Below are positions 14,103-29,500 of a stretch of 64,000 nt of DNA, in pieces. Position 1 is the stretch's first letter. The number at the start of each line of letters is the position of its first letter. The stretch spans positions 42,697,515 through 42,761,514 of the forward strand of contig NW_024881328.1 in NCBI RefSeq assembly GCF_018691265.1, given 5' to 3'. A program made the position numbers and the translations under genes. Source of the DNA: Tyto alba. Lineage: Eukaryota > Chordata > Aves > Strigiformes > Tytonidae. The notes under the pieces are model-generated. The model made no database searches. It had not been told where the DNA came from and saw only the letters and a list, made by a program, of their open reading frames with translations.

Positions 14103-14530
14103 AACCTCAACCCCCCATTACTGCTCCTTCTCCCTTTCAGACTGAATATATACACGGTAGGTATTTTCCCCATATTCCTTGACAGCATTTTATGTTTTCT
14201 GCTACAAAACTGACAAGAGATCCTGATGTAGAAGAACTGCAGCAATGCCAACTTTAAAAAGCATTACTGGAAAGCCAGAAGTTTGAACTGTGCTGCCTTT
14301 CCACTGTCTGCAACACAGGTATTGTTCCTCGCCTTGGTGATGGATGTCCCCATCGTTGTTGATGTATTTCTCAAAATCATGAAAAAAAAAACGGTTCGAG
14401 GCTGAAGGCCAGCTGGTTATGGGGGTTGAGACCACATCCATTACGGCACAAGAAACTCCGAAATAGCGTCAGCTAATGTCGGTATGGATGCTGTAACGAG
14501 GAAGGAAGACTCGAAGAGCATCATGCCTAC

Positions 14531-14745
14531 CTTGTTGATGTGCAGTTGCTGTTGCTGGAATTGCTGTTTGTGTTTCTCCAAGAACTGCTGGTGCTGCTGC
14601 TGGATCACTAGCTGCTGGAGGGCCTGGGCGTTCTGGGGAAGGGGAGCAGACTGGGTGCGCCCCAGCGGGCGATGCTGCCGGAGTTTGTGTATTGAAGGGG
14701 AGACCCGTTCTCCACCAACCAGAGACTGTGCATGGAGGGGCAGTC
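14531..14745 (-). CDS. HDAC4: HDAC4 coding exon 8 of window (S467-type 14-3-3 site and second Gln-rich stretch)
   Basis: This 215-bp exon completes a Gly codon and ends in phase 0. It reads [60 protein letters not shown] and [21 protein letters not shown] is the second 14-3-3 motif (human S467), a target of CaMK, PKD and SIK kinases that drives export from the nucleus. The Gln/His-rich tail could form a short helix or coiled coil. The opening GLPLHAQSL is shorter than recalled human [12 protein letters not shown] by three residues at the exon boundary, which may be a real difference or a shifted acceptor. The acceptor follows gatacctttcag-like sequence (complement of 14746-14757) and the donor is AAG|gtaggc. 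Confidence 0.95.
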
Positions 14746-17700
14746 CTGAAAGATACCAGTCTGAAGATAATATGGAGGAAAAAACAGCAGAGAAGAAAAA
14801 AAAGGAAGAAGAAAGGAAGGGAGAAAATGGCTGTTGAGTAACGCTGATGGTGACAATGATATATAACGTTAAAACCAGCCACCTCGCCATTTACAGCTGA
14901 AGCATCCTTAAAAGAGAACAGATAACAATTAATTACCACCAGACAGAGTAACATTTTGCTTTCTTTTGAATTCTTGGTTTGCTTGTTTACTCACGGATCC
15001 CAGGCAAAGGTTTAATTTCTTAAAATAAATCATCAATACCTTACAGACCCTCCTATCACTCCGTGGGTGAGGTGAATTAAGATCGCAGTGGTAGCCTGGA
15101 GAAGTTAAAGTCTTACAGCTTGCCTTGGTATAGGGAGCAATTCTGGGTTCATTTCTAGCAAAGCAACAACCCAAGCTGCCACCCCGTAGCATCCAGCAAT
15201 TATACCTTACAGGGGGCTCACTGGATATGCTGAAAGGATGGTGGATGTTGATGAAGCTGCTTCCCACTCTAGACCACGTGGGGAAGCATGCCTGCCTTTG
15301 GCTGTGCTACCTCCCGCCCCGCCGAAATGGCTAGGGATGAAAACTTCCACCTGATAAACCCCTGGCCAGGTTTGTGCTGGAAAAAGGCACTCCCTTGAAG
15401 CATTTCAGGAATATGGGAGCCATCAGGCTTCATTATTTCTGTAGAAAGAAAGTTAGAGGCCAAGATGACAAATAGCTAGAATAGTTTCCACTTCTGTCCT
15501 GTGTATACATGCTAGTAATTTAATGAAAACGTAAGGTTATTTTGAGATAACTTGCATTACTCACATGCCCTTGGCAGTTTAGGTGTCGCTGATGACTACC
15601 ATGGGAAATACCTGTCTGAGCTCCAGTAAGGGCACGTCTTTAGGAAGCGTCTTGTCTTTTTAGCTGTTCCTGAGGTAAGCCAGTTCTTGCTCTGCTCTCC
15701 GAAAACATGCCTTCACATACTTCTTAGAAAGCTGGGACATGAAGACACGCCCAACACAAAGCCAAACCCAAGGGTGGAGGAGCTGAGGATAAGCCTTTAC
15801 TTTTGTTCGTTACACCTTGGGACAGAAAGGCATCACTGGTGTCTCCCTAATGTAGATAAGGCTGTACACACTTTTAGAAAAAAAGTAATCTTTTGCTTTA
15901 CCTCACCGTATGAAACAAACTAATGGCTGCACAAGTGGTCGGTACCAATCAGAAATACTGTCCAGTTCAAGGGTCAGAGACACTGTATCTTTGTCTTTGG
16001 TTGAGAAGAGAGAGAAGCTGCCCAGAAGTCTGCAGCCAGCTGAATACAGCAGTTTAGAAACACGCTGACATTTCTGTCCCAAGACATTACCTCTTTTTCC
16101 CACTGATTTACAGAGCTGCCCTATATGGAAGAACCTGACTCATTTAAAAGCCTCTCTTCCTGGCGAAAGATTTTCTGAGTTTCTCTCACTCTTTGCTTTT
16201 TTGAAAAGCATCATGTATCTCACTTTATAAACGTGTGTGTATTTACATGCACACATACGTCTGTGTGTGTATGAATATATGAATAATTTGGAAAGACGTG
16301 GTCCATCTCCCTTGTAGCACAGTTCCTCTTCCCAAAAGTTCAAATTAGGCAGCAGAGGAAGGGATCCTATACAATTTGCATAGGACACGTTGGAAGACCA
16401 CCTTCCTCCAAGTGAATGACCAAGGTCCCCCTGTGGAGGCTTTCCAGGGAGACACCCTGTTCCTACTCAGAACATACATGGCAACCTGAAGGATATTATC
16501 CAGAGTAAGCTGCCAGAAGAGGAACAGCAGAATTCTGCTCTAGTTTCCCTAAATCCTCTTGACTACCTTCCTCCACAGAAAGAGCGTGTCATCGTGCTGG
16601 ATCATTTTGCAGCCGTCAGGAGACTATCTCCAGAGTTGAAGGCTATCAGCAGAATACTAATAAACTCCACTTTGCTTCCAAGGAAGTTCGAAGTACGAAC
16701 TGCAGTTTGGCAGCCAGTCCACTCGGGGCTTTTGAGACCATGTGTTAGTTTGCTCTCTTTCAGTTGCTGCATCTGGAACGTGTGTTTCTTCTTGTTGTTC
16801 AGTTGTATTGTGAATATTTCTCCTAAGTGTTGGTTTATAACATGTTGTACTCACTCTGAAAACACCACACGTAGCAGGTGGACTAGAAGGAATACGCTTG
16901 GAAGCAAACACAGTGCACTGTAAACCGAGGGAAGCTCTGAGAGAGGTTGAATAGGAAACAGAACAGTATTTCTTCCTGCACGTGCTTTAAAGCAAACACC
17001 AGCACGGACAGAGAAGGAAGTTTTGGCGATAGGATAAGAGGGGAAGTCTTCTCCAATGGCTCCTCATCAACAGACCCCAGGCAAAGGGCAACTGGTGAAA
17101 AGCCATGTCAGGGCTCTGGGTAACCTTGTCATGCCACAGCAACCACGGCAGGAGGTGGCAACAGAAAATTGTGTAAAGGTTCAAGGAATCTGCACACACC
17201 ATCCCACGGCGCTGAGAGTGCTGGCTAAATACCACGCTCCTGCGCTTCTGCTTCCCCATCTGTACATATTTATAAGCTTATCACAACCCCACGTATATTC
17301 CTGGGGTTTCAGTGTAAAACCAGACAGGAGCCAAACCAGCGAGCCGCGCTGTAACGCTTCCGTGATCAACATCTCTCAAGAGTTTCCATGAGAAATGGAA
17401 TGAAATAAATAAAAATCAACACGTCTATAACTGACGCAGAACATCCTTTGTTCCAACATTACATACTCTAAACCAGAAATGTATCCTACTGGGGATTATT
17501 GCTTTGAATCGACCCTATTTATAGAAATATGCCTTCCCCCAGGTACTTAGTTCTGAAAATATGACACAGGGAGTGATTCAAAGCAATTAGCATACTGAAA
17601 ATGTAACATATACAAACAAATACAATCTGTTTGAATGCAGTTGATTTTGCCATCTTTTTGCCATTTATAATAATGATGAAAAGCAAGGATTTCAATCTGT

Positions 17701-18142
17701 GATTTGGTAAATGCGTGCCTTTCGTATACAGAATAGAAACCCTCCACAATAAACAGCAAAGGCCATCATAAGACACAACATTTTTGCCTCCACTTTAATC
17801 TAAAGCGGTTAGAACTCTTAGCAGTTTAGTTTTAAATTTTTACCTACAAACTTATGCTTTGCTTATGGAAGTAAATCCAACTCATTTTCATTCTGCCAAA
17901 ATGGCAAGGCATCCTCCCTCTACCTCTGGATGAGGTGGGCAACCTCTGATTTTGCAAATGTCTCCCCTATCCAACACATCAACAAAGACACCCTAAAGGT
18001 TATATATTGCATCTACAGGATGTAGAGATGATGCATTATCTCTCCTGTACAAGAGACAGACTCTGTAAAAAAACAACAGATGTCCCTTGCTCTCTTTCCC
18101 CAGCTGGGGCCCAGTTCTGCACATTATCCACGGAGCGCTCAC
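14746..18142 (-). other. HDAC4: HDAC4 intron between exons 7 and 8
   Basis: This 3,397-bp intron runs from gtgagc to a pyrimidine-rich ttcag acceptor. There is an imperfect GT/AC-rich patch around 16230-16275 and a MEF2-type consensus CTATTTATAG at 17515-17524. Nothing else was recognised, and the open frames look random. Confidence 0.9.
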
Positions 18143-18341
18143 CTGTGACTAAGGGAGTTTGTGCAGTTGGCTGTTCCAGTAGGACCATGTGTTGCAGAAG
18201 AGGGTTATGTGCAGTTCCCCCATCTCTTTCCAACGTCGTAGTGCTCAAGTAGGGAGTGAGGTGAGTGCCAGGAAATAAAGAGATCCGCTGCTGTAAGGTT
18301 GGGATAGTAAGCCTCTCCGCGTCCTGCTGTGCTGATCCTCC
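18143..18341 (-). CDS. HDAC4: HDAC4 coding exon 7 of window (linker)
   Basis: This 199-bp exon starts in phase 0 and ends one base into a Gly codon. It reads [60 protein letters not shown] and QTPLVT. Recalled human sequence is nearly the same ([23 protein letters not shown] and [20 protein letters not shown]). Only the first residues differ: GGSAQQD here, human GTAGQQD. The segment links the ankyrin-binding motif to the second 14-3-3 site. It is conserved well beyond what a disordered linker needs, so [10 protein letters not shown] may be a short binding helix; that is inference. The acceptor is cgtttgcag| and the donor ACAG|gtgagc. Confidence 0.96.
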
Positions 18342-18441
18342 CTGCAAACGCACAATCGGTGGCACAGCAGGTTAAGGGAGAAGTCGGTGCAAGCAACATT
18401 TCAAAGGCTGCATCCCCCCCCCCCCCCCCCCTTACACTTAC
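18342..18441 (-). other. HDAC4: HDAC4 100-bp intron between exons 6 and 7
   Basis: Introns elsewhere in the window are 1.7 to 13 kb; this one is only 100 bases. It starts gtaagtgtaa, then has 18 consecutive G on the transcript strand (18414-18431, intron positions +11 to +28). It ends gattgtgcgtttgcag. Both flanking exons are strongly conserved coding sequence, so the boundaries are secure. Confidence 0.95.
18414..18431. repeat. 18-C homopolymer (18 G in the transcript) inside the 100-bp intron
   Basis: It begins 10 bases after the donor GT of exon 6, measured from the first intron base, in the transcript sense. It makes up nearly a fifth of the intron. Confidence 0.95.
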
Positions 18442-18558
18442 GCTGGAAGGACCAGTTGCAGGCAGTCCTAGCGTGATGTTGGGCAAAGAGGGAGACGTGT
18501 AGAGTGGGAGCTGTGTTACCGAGCCTTCACGATTCACAAGTCTGTGAGCCAGGCTGGT
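18442..18558 (-). CDS. HDAC4: HDAC4 coding exon 6 of window (PSLPNI ankyrin-repeat-binding motif)
   Basis: This 117-bp exon is exactly 39 codons, phase 0 at both ends. It reads [20 protein letters not shown], then [25 protein letters not shown] is the PxLPxI/L motif that in HDAC4 binds the ankyrin repeats of ANKRA2 and RFXANK. The Ser in PSLP corresponds to human S350, which can be phosphorylated to switch the partner to 14-3-3. The motif and flanks ([18 protein letters not shown]) match human exactly as recalled. The N-terminal part differs slightly (VNREGSVTQ against VAREGSAAP). The acceptor is gtttgcag| and the donor AGC|gtaagt. Only 100 bases of intron separate it from exon 7, and an 18-G run starts at +11 of that intron. 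Confidence 0.96.
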
Positions 18559-21500
18559 CTGCAAACAAAACCAAGAACATCGACCTGGTGAGGGAGCATC
18601 CACAGACCGGAGCAAGGACAGGACGCCCTGTGAGGACACATCAGGAAGGTACGGAGCGTGTAACCTCGCTGCTGGTATTGGAAATGCTGAGCGGGGGAGC
18701 TAGGCTGTGCTTCAGGTCCAGCCTAAACAAGCACAGCCTGGGTGCATGCCCTGCACGCCGCTGCCGCGAGGCCAGGATAACCAACACAGGGACGATCCCG
18801 CTCCGCGACCGCCGCCGGCCTCGCCGCCCTACCGAGAGACCTTTTACAGGTTTATTTGGGCCTTCCACGGGGGGAACTAACGATCACCCATACATCCCCA
18901 CCAGTGCTCTGCTTCTGCTCAGTCTTCACGCAGTGCCACTGCAAAAAGCTTTTGCAAAGAAGATTTTAACAGGTTACTTTTCCTTCGTAAGTATTTGCCC
19001 GTTTAAGGCTAAAACAGATTACTTTAAAAAAGAAACAAACAAAAAAAAAAATCCAAAAAACATTACAACGGCTGTTGTTCTCTTTGGCAAATCACAGACA
19101 ATTTGTGTTATTTACTAGTGTGTTTTAGCTTAAATCAGATTTCAAAATTTCATCAGAAAGCCTTAAGGTTGCATATATGTAGCTATTTCCTGATTTTCAG
19201 GGTGACACACAAGATTTACTGAATTATCTTTTGGCCGTTTAAAGCAGGAACACTTAAGTAAAAATACCTTTAATTTCAAAACAAGATTGATTTGTAATAT
19301 GCGCTAGAAAACCCATTATAAAAATTACAATAAACGACCCGATTTTCCTGTTAGGAAACAAGTGTTCTGATCACCCTGAATTCTCTGCAGGTGATTTTCC
19401 AACCTAAACAAAATAGAGTTTAGATTTCAAGATGACTTTCCGTAGAATTTCGACTGTTTATCTTAAGTGCTATGGTGAAAAAAAGGATTATGACTAACTT
19501 AATATTATACAATGGAGCAATCTATACTGATGTACCAGAGATTTGAAGAATGGCTTTGTACATTTTAGATTTAAATTCATAGTCCTGTAAGTAAATGAGA
19601 TTTTGCAGGTTTTTTCCTTGGTTGCAGGGCTGGGCCAGCTTTGGGTAATAAAAACCGATTTTTCTCCCTCAAAGGCCCTAAGGTGAAACTTAAAAAAACC
19701 CTGCAGCAACCTATAGGGGGGCGGGGGTTGAAAGCATGTCGTAACTAATACTGAAATCCGAATGTTTTCTAGAGAACAATTTTCGAGAGCAGTCCTGCCT
19801 CCTTGATTTACCAACATTTAACCGGAGCGGCTGACAGCTTTAACGGGCCACCCCACCTCTGCACCCGAGGCTGGTGCTGCCTGGGCAAGGGGCAGAGGAG
19901 GGCAAAAGCCTTCCCACGACTGCCTGGGTCACCACTCGCCGCCACCCAGCTGCCTTGCAGCTGCGCTCTTCCACGTGCCACTCACTTGCCGGTCATTCTC
20001 CCAGCCTCCAGCCGTGTCGGAATTCCAAGCGTTCAGCAAAGCCACCTAGTTTCCATACAACCCGGTGCAAAATATCATCTGCAAAGTGAATTTTTTCTTA
20101 TTTCCTTCTGCCTTCTTGCGCTTTCATTAATGTCACTCCAGCTTATTGAAAATAGACTACCGATCAGTTCTCCCGTTAAAAGAGTAAAATCTGTTTTTAA
20201 GATCTCAGTTGACAACTTGCTGCCCTAAAGGAGGAAATTTGCAGGGAGCATTTTGCTGTTGAGCAGTACCTGGCAAGGACACGTGGTTGTACACAGATAC
20301 ACACTTCTTCTTCCAAGTAATTTTGAGCACTACTGGCAATTTTGCTTTGATTTAAATTACATAATGTTAGCATGCCACACTGAGAATAAGATAGTTATTG
20401 TCAGCAGAGTAATGAAATATTTTACTGGTATCATAAATGAAACAAAACTACATCCACCTTCTCTTTGAACAATCAATATCCTGTAGTTGTGCCTCAAACT
20501 ATCTCCTGGGGCTTTGTTTTAAAACGGCAAAGAGGAAAAATGCAGCAGCTTGACGCTATCAGCATATGGTATTTAGCAGCATTATCATCACTTTAAATAT
20601 ACAGATCCCATCTACAGGTTGAACACAAACATTTTTTGAATTGCACAGAAGAGAACAATTTCAGCGTTCACAATTTTCATCTATAGTCAAGCACTTTTTA
20701 CAGTCTTGTAACAACTGCAGTGGCAATGAATATCATGTACCTTTCAGAGATGGAAAAAACCCTTTAGATTTTAAAAACAGGATTTAAAAATAGATATTGT
20801 CTATTTTAAAAGGAGGCAGAGAGCTGTAGTCTTTCCACACTGAAGGCAAGCACTGAAACTTAAATAATGAACTCAGATACCATCTTCCAATATATGTGAA
20901 ATGGTTCAAGAGGTGACCTAGCAAACTAAGAAGCAAAGAGACAGACTTCTCATTTAAATTAAGACATGAAGATAAGCATGAGACACTTAAAAGTTGGAAA
21001 CATTATTTTTTCAGAAGCACTGAAATATTTCTAAATGTTTAGGAGTGGGAACATCAGAAATCCCAGTCAACTGGTATTAAAGAAATCTCCAACACTTGGG
21101 CTACCAGGTGATACTACTTCTACTGAAGATTTTAAAGAAACCAAACCCCTACTTTGACCAGTTATTTTTTTCCCAAATGAACCTGTACAGGCAAATGGAT
21201 CAGCTAGTATCACGGAACGTGAAATGCTGGAACAAGTGCAGAATGACTTTTCCCCCAGAATAAATGAAAAGGACTAGGACATTTAGTTAAGCCAGTCAAG
21301 TACACCTGAAATGCTGGGAGGAGAACAGTTTGTGCAACAGGTTATCGATGTTCTGCTTGCCATCACCCGGTGATTTATGTTTCATTCTGTTCTGTGATGG
21401 CAACGATCCCATATACTTAATGCAGTCCTGAGCAGTTTTAAAATCAGGGCTTCACAATCATTTGTATGTTATATTTTTCCTATTTCCCCCCCAAATTATA

Positions 21501-23345
21501 AAAAGGTGAAAAAAACCCCTCCAGACATTATTTTCAGAGAAATGAAAACCAGATTTTCTTCCTCCTTTATGCATAGGTTGTTTGGAGATGGTGCATCAAA
21601 TGCTGCTCTTGTTAAAATTCTAGATGAACACGCTGTTTTCCTCAAACACAGCGGCATCGGGGTGAATTACCCACTGAGGTCCAGTTGCAAAAGAGGCAAA
21701 GACGACTCCCAGGGAAAGGCTCTGGCAGCACAGGGATTTTTTCCAAATCATCTGTGTCGCTCATGCCTCAGCCTAAGTTACAAAATTACTGCGGTACGAG
21801 CAGCTGACGAAAAGGATTTTTCTTATAGTCTGCGTCCATTTTACCAGGTATTGGTGGTGTAGTCACAGATAATTAGCTCAAATTATTTAGTTGAAAAGTA
21901 AAATGGTTAAGGAGAGTATTACAGCTGCACGTTCACCTGCAGGAGCTAACACTGACTCGCGGGAAGCTGCCTGCTCTGTTTCTATCACAAGAAATTGTAG
22001 AATCGGCTCGTTTTTTTCCGTCAGCAGTAATGGGGGATTTGCAGTTTGCTAAGTACAGACAAGATTGACAGCTCGTGGATTAGCGCTAGTATTCCTGGGG
22101 GTAACACCAACGTACCGAGGGTATGCCCTCAGCTCTGATGGTCTTCAGTTCTGCAGACCCGGTAAGTAACACCGTATGCAAGATACCTTTTTCCAGGTCT
22201 GCTCCAAACTACTAAACAGTCGGCGTGCATCTCAAAAACCACGTCTCTTCAGAGCAGCTTCAGCTCCCGGTGTCAAGTGAAGACTCAAGCTTACAGTGTC
22301 TTGATCTTTACAGTAATTGTCTAAATCTTGTTAAGGTTTACAATCGACTGGAGTGGATGTAGGTATGCGTTGGATAATTTGGCAGACGAGAAGGTGGAGT
22401 AGAAGGCATACTGCCTATATTAAACGCTGTTACACTACATTAGAAATAAAAATAAAGTGAAAAACTGCACAAAACTAGAAAGGAATAAGGGCTTACATTT
22501 ATACCGTAAGAAGTCCTCTTCAGTTCTAAATGACAATTTTGGGAGAACAAGCGCAAGCCTGTTCTTACAGTCCTGATGTTCAGACAGACACTATATTCAT
22601 GGGCTGAGCAGCTAGCGGTAAGCCGGATAAAAAGAAACAGACACGACACAACCACACTGGTGTTCTACACGCAAGGCCGGTGCTGGGAGCTGGTTAACGT
22701 GGCCCACGGCCCATCATCTGCCTTTAGGAAACGGTGGGTTTCAGTAACCCGGAGCGCAGGAGCTGCCGTGTCGAATTAGACTCCAGCTTATCCAGCCCAA
22801 TACCCTGCCCTCCACATTCGTAGCAGCAGATGCCTCGAGTGATGGTGAAAGCTTATGGGTTTAAAAACTCCCACACGGCACCGGGCTTTCACATCCCTAA
22901 GTGGGGAGGAAAAGGTTAAATCCGTTCCCTTTAATCCAGTTCTGGCTTGGCCATATTTAGACTAACCTACTGCACGCAACAAATGCACCTTGTATACGAC
23001 AGATGAGAACAGCTTCCCCAAATTTTAAAATACTTGCATTTGATCGGGAAACACTCTTCAGGCTTTACCTCGCTAAATCACTTTATTTTTTACTCTCTCC
23101 TCACAACAAAACCACTACAAGTTACCACAAGCAGCTTGTGAGCTGGCTCAGACTAGATTTAATAAACAGATAACACATCCTGTCAGCCCAGATTGAGAGG
23201 TAATTCCCAAAGTCTGCTCCGAGTCACGATCTGAGTTTCTTTTTAGGGTGGTGCACACCGGTTTGTACGCTCAAATTCCTAAAAGTCTGCAAAAACTGAT
23301 TAGAAACCCAAGCGTTAAAAATCAGAGTGAGGAAGGGCTCTGTAC
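18559..23345 (-). other. HDAC4: HDAC4 intron between exons 5 and 6
   Basis: This 4,787-bp intron runs from gtacag to gtttgcag. A CpG-rich patch lies at 18745-18840, about 190 bases upstream of exon 6 in transcript sense. The part from 19100 to 21500 is AT-rich with nothing recognised. A MEF2-like TTAAAAATAG occurs at 20784-20793. Confidence 0.9.
18745..18840. promoter_or_regulatory. Small CpG-rich patch upstream of exon 6
   Basis: ctgcacgccgctgccgcgag and the following ccgctccgcgaccgccgccg give a dense CpG block about 190 bases before the exon 6 acceptor in transcript sense. Function unknown. Confidence 0.3.
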
Positions 23346-23458
23346 CTCTGCTTGAATACTCGTGACTGATCCTGCAATTCCGTTCTCGGCGCTTATGTTA
23401 TTGGAGCTGTTGTTTGGAGAGCTGGGACCAGATCCAGGAGCACTGTTGCATGCAGAGT
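23346..23458 (-). CDS. HDAC4: HDAC4 coding exon 5 of window (Ser/Pro/Asn-rich linker, GSK3-type sites)
   Basis: This 113-bp exon completes the Asp of the DVTD caspase motif and ends in phase 0. It reads [20 protein letters not shown] and then [18 protein letters not shown]. Compared with recalled human sequence, the first half ([14 protein letters not shown]) is unchanged. The second half has drifted: human has GSVSAENGIAPAVPSIPAE. The conserved Ser residues correspond to human S298 and S302, described as GSK3-beta-dependent turnover sites in a PEST-like stretch. The region is probably disordered and carries no catalytic residue. The acceptor is tgtttttag| and the donor GAG|gtacag, the third GTAC-type donor in a row. 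Confidence 0.94.
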
Positions 23459-26578
<3,120 letters not shown>

Positions 26579-29500
26579 TCAGCAGTTTCTTACTCAATGC
26601 GAAGGCCGGGTTGCAGTTCAGCATCTGCAGAAGCCTAAATGAAATTAGTCATCTGATAGCATTTATTTGGAACAAAGACTTCTTGATGTAATGAACAGGT
26701 CCCAGCCTATGCGATATCTGAATTCACTGGCAATGAAAGTCAATAGCATTTTAATGAAAAAAATAATCATCATCCTGCAGTGTCTTCTTTCATATGAAGA
26801 CACAGACTTACAATCTGCTGTGAACTCATTCAGGCTACTGCAGAGAGCATCATTCACATCCCCTAGCTTCCCATCTCTGCCCAACTCGCTTCCAAGCCAG
26901 TGGTAAACCTAACTCATGGGATCAAAAAAAAAATCAATCCAGGAATTGGTGAGACAACTGAGATGTTGCTGTTTGGTCAGTGTGGAGCATCACCGTGGGG
27001 CTGAGACGCTATCTGTGACGTGTTGCTGAAATGGGCAGCTCCACACCCTTGGAGTCATCCGACCCCATGGTGAGCTGGCTTAGGCAGGTATGCCAGAGGA
27101 GGGGGAAGGAAAATACGAAATTCAAACCCCACAACCAAAACGGGCGAATCTTTTTCTGCTGGTTCACCTCCCTGAAGCGACTCACCTTGGAGTCAGATGA
27201 GCCCGTGTCAACTGGAGCCAGGTCAACTCAAGAAAAAGGGCATGAGAGTGTGGCCAAGGACAAAGCCAACGCCAGGGAGGAGAAGGTTTGTTTATTTGGG
27301 GAGCAACTTGGTTACATCATCGCAGCCACAAAGTTAAACCATATCTAAAAACACATCAAATACTTCGAAAATTCAGGGCTGCCAAAGGTAGGTGTGCGTG
27401 TATTTCCTGAAGCCAGAGTCTGACTTGCTTTGTGTACATCATACTTTTGGGAGACTCTCTTAAAAACTTCTGTTGTGCCCAAATCCTGAGATTTCATTTC
27501 TCCAAAAGTCAGAGCGGAGCTCCTGGGAACCCCCAATGCCTCAGGGTTAATGACTGCTGGCAACACCGAACACACTTGCACAGCTTATCAAGTTTTTATA
27601 AAGGTAATGAAGGCTTAAGTCAAGATTCCTCCTGCCAGATGATTTTCTCTGTAAACTTTCTGATCTCTTGAGTATACATGAAATATCTGCTTTGGCGCTT
27701 GAGGGCTCCTGACAGTTAGGAGATTTGTGAACTGGCCCAATCTTTTCCCTTCCTCTAACTCTTAAAAACTCTGCAGCTCAATCCCTTTGAACCGGCAAAT
27801 CCTGTGCTCTCACCATTAACTAATGACACACTCTGCTCCCTACACTCCTGGGCCAATAATCTACATTTCTTTAGGAAAACTAAAATAGGGTTTACAAACT
27901 GATTTGAATTAACTAAGTCCGGCTATAGATATATTTCCCTACAGCTGGCTTTGCCACTGGGTCACGTAAAAGAGCAAGCCTGACAATGTTAATTGCAGGG
28001 CTCAAAAATTGGAAGGCTGATGAATTCAGCATCAAATGCTTGAAGTTAAACCCTCAAAACAGTTCTCTGATGAAACTTTTGGGAGGAAAACAAACAAACA
28101 AAAAAGAGCTTTTCATAAATGTTTTGGATGGAAAAAATGCTACCAAGAGATAAAGGTAGCATAAAAAAAGAAGTATCAGACTCCTCAAGACAATGCTTAA
28201 AATGCAGTACGAAGTGCACTAGCAAAGGGGGAATCATCTTACATGGCATTTGCATATAAAATGGCATGGGACCGAATGTAAATCTGTCATTTTTTTTGAA
28301 GGGCAATATCAGAAGAGTGGACTAGTTAAAACATAAGCGTATGCTCTAACTAGCTACTTTATAAAGTTCTCTTCAAAACAGAAGCTGGCATTGTTTTAAA
28401 AGTAGTCTTTGGGCATATGAACACTTGGTACCTCATCCCCCATCCTTTAATTCACAATTTTTATTTGTTCCAAATATCGAGTATTTGAAACTGTCTTGAA
28501 GCTCTGGTCAAGATTTTAAAGAATAAATGGGAACATGTCATAGCTAGATGCCGATACATCCAGTTTAAATACATTTGCATTGCCAACCAACAAATGAAAT
28601 ACAAATACAAATGAAATACAGCTGCTGAAAGGATCTGTCTTCTGACACAGAAAAACATGACAATAAAAACTGTACTTCAGCGCAAGTTTTATTCATATGC
28701 AATTTATACCCTGCATGGTGTTCATCTGAAGTACGTCTTCTGTGGGGAACAGACAAGTAATTGTGTGGCTTTCAAATACAGAGAATGAATTGGTTAGAAA
28801 CACCTTAAAATGGCAGGGAAACGAAAGATCTGGGGTCACAGATTACCCAACACGACCAGATACGTCCCATACATAAAGCCACAATAAAAACATCCTTCCA
28901 TGTAACAGGAAGGGAATGAGCATAGAAAATTACAGCCTTAAAAAAGAAAACACCTCAAGAATAAGTTACGGCAAAAGCAGTGTATTATAATTTGTCAGAC
29001 AAATCTACTTTCAGGCGAAACTACTCCATGTATTTCTCTTTTGCTTCCTCAGCCGGAGGACCGAGTTTTGAAACACCAGTCTATTTAAAGAACTGCATTT
29101 GTTCAGTTCCCTGTGATTTTCTTCCATTTATCCCCCAGATATAATCCCAAATCTAACATGTCATCAAGACCTCAGAGAGCATCATCCCTACAAGCATTTA
29201 ATTGGGTGCTATATAGCCCAAAGTAGGTGAATTAAAATTCAGCACAGGCAGCACAAAACAGTCTCAAATTCAAAGAATTTCCATATAGCATATTTTATAA
29301 TAGAACATGTAGCTTTCAACAGAGGCATTTCCAAAACTCAAAACAATACTTTAAGCTTATTCAGATGGTTTTTAAACTACTCTATAATGAAAAATATTTT
29401 TTAAGCTAAAGAGACCTGTCCCTCAAAAGTATAAAGTAGGAATTTAAGCAACACACAACTATCAGTACCAGAGACTCAACACAGGTTCAGCGTTGTCTAA

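Larger units (their letters stand above)
4492..14530 (-). other. HDAC4: HDAC4 intron between exons 8 and 9
   Basis: This 10,039-bp intron runs from gtaggc to tgttttcag. It contains a CR1-like fragment (5760-6335), an AT-rich unremarkable part (6350-7600), a palindrome near 8440, a 24-A run at 8862, three poly-C runs (9549, 10011, 12567), a CpG-rich patch (12590-13030), a 10-G run at 13081-13090, and T runs at 13141 and 14081. No additional HDAC4 exon was recognised. Confidence 0.9.

Noticed and set aside
18504..19118. 204-codon plus-strand open frame
   Set aside because: It starts inside the antisense of HDAC4 exon 6 and runs through the CpG-rich patch. It has no recognisable domain and is best explained as an antisense shadow.
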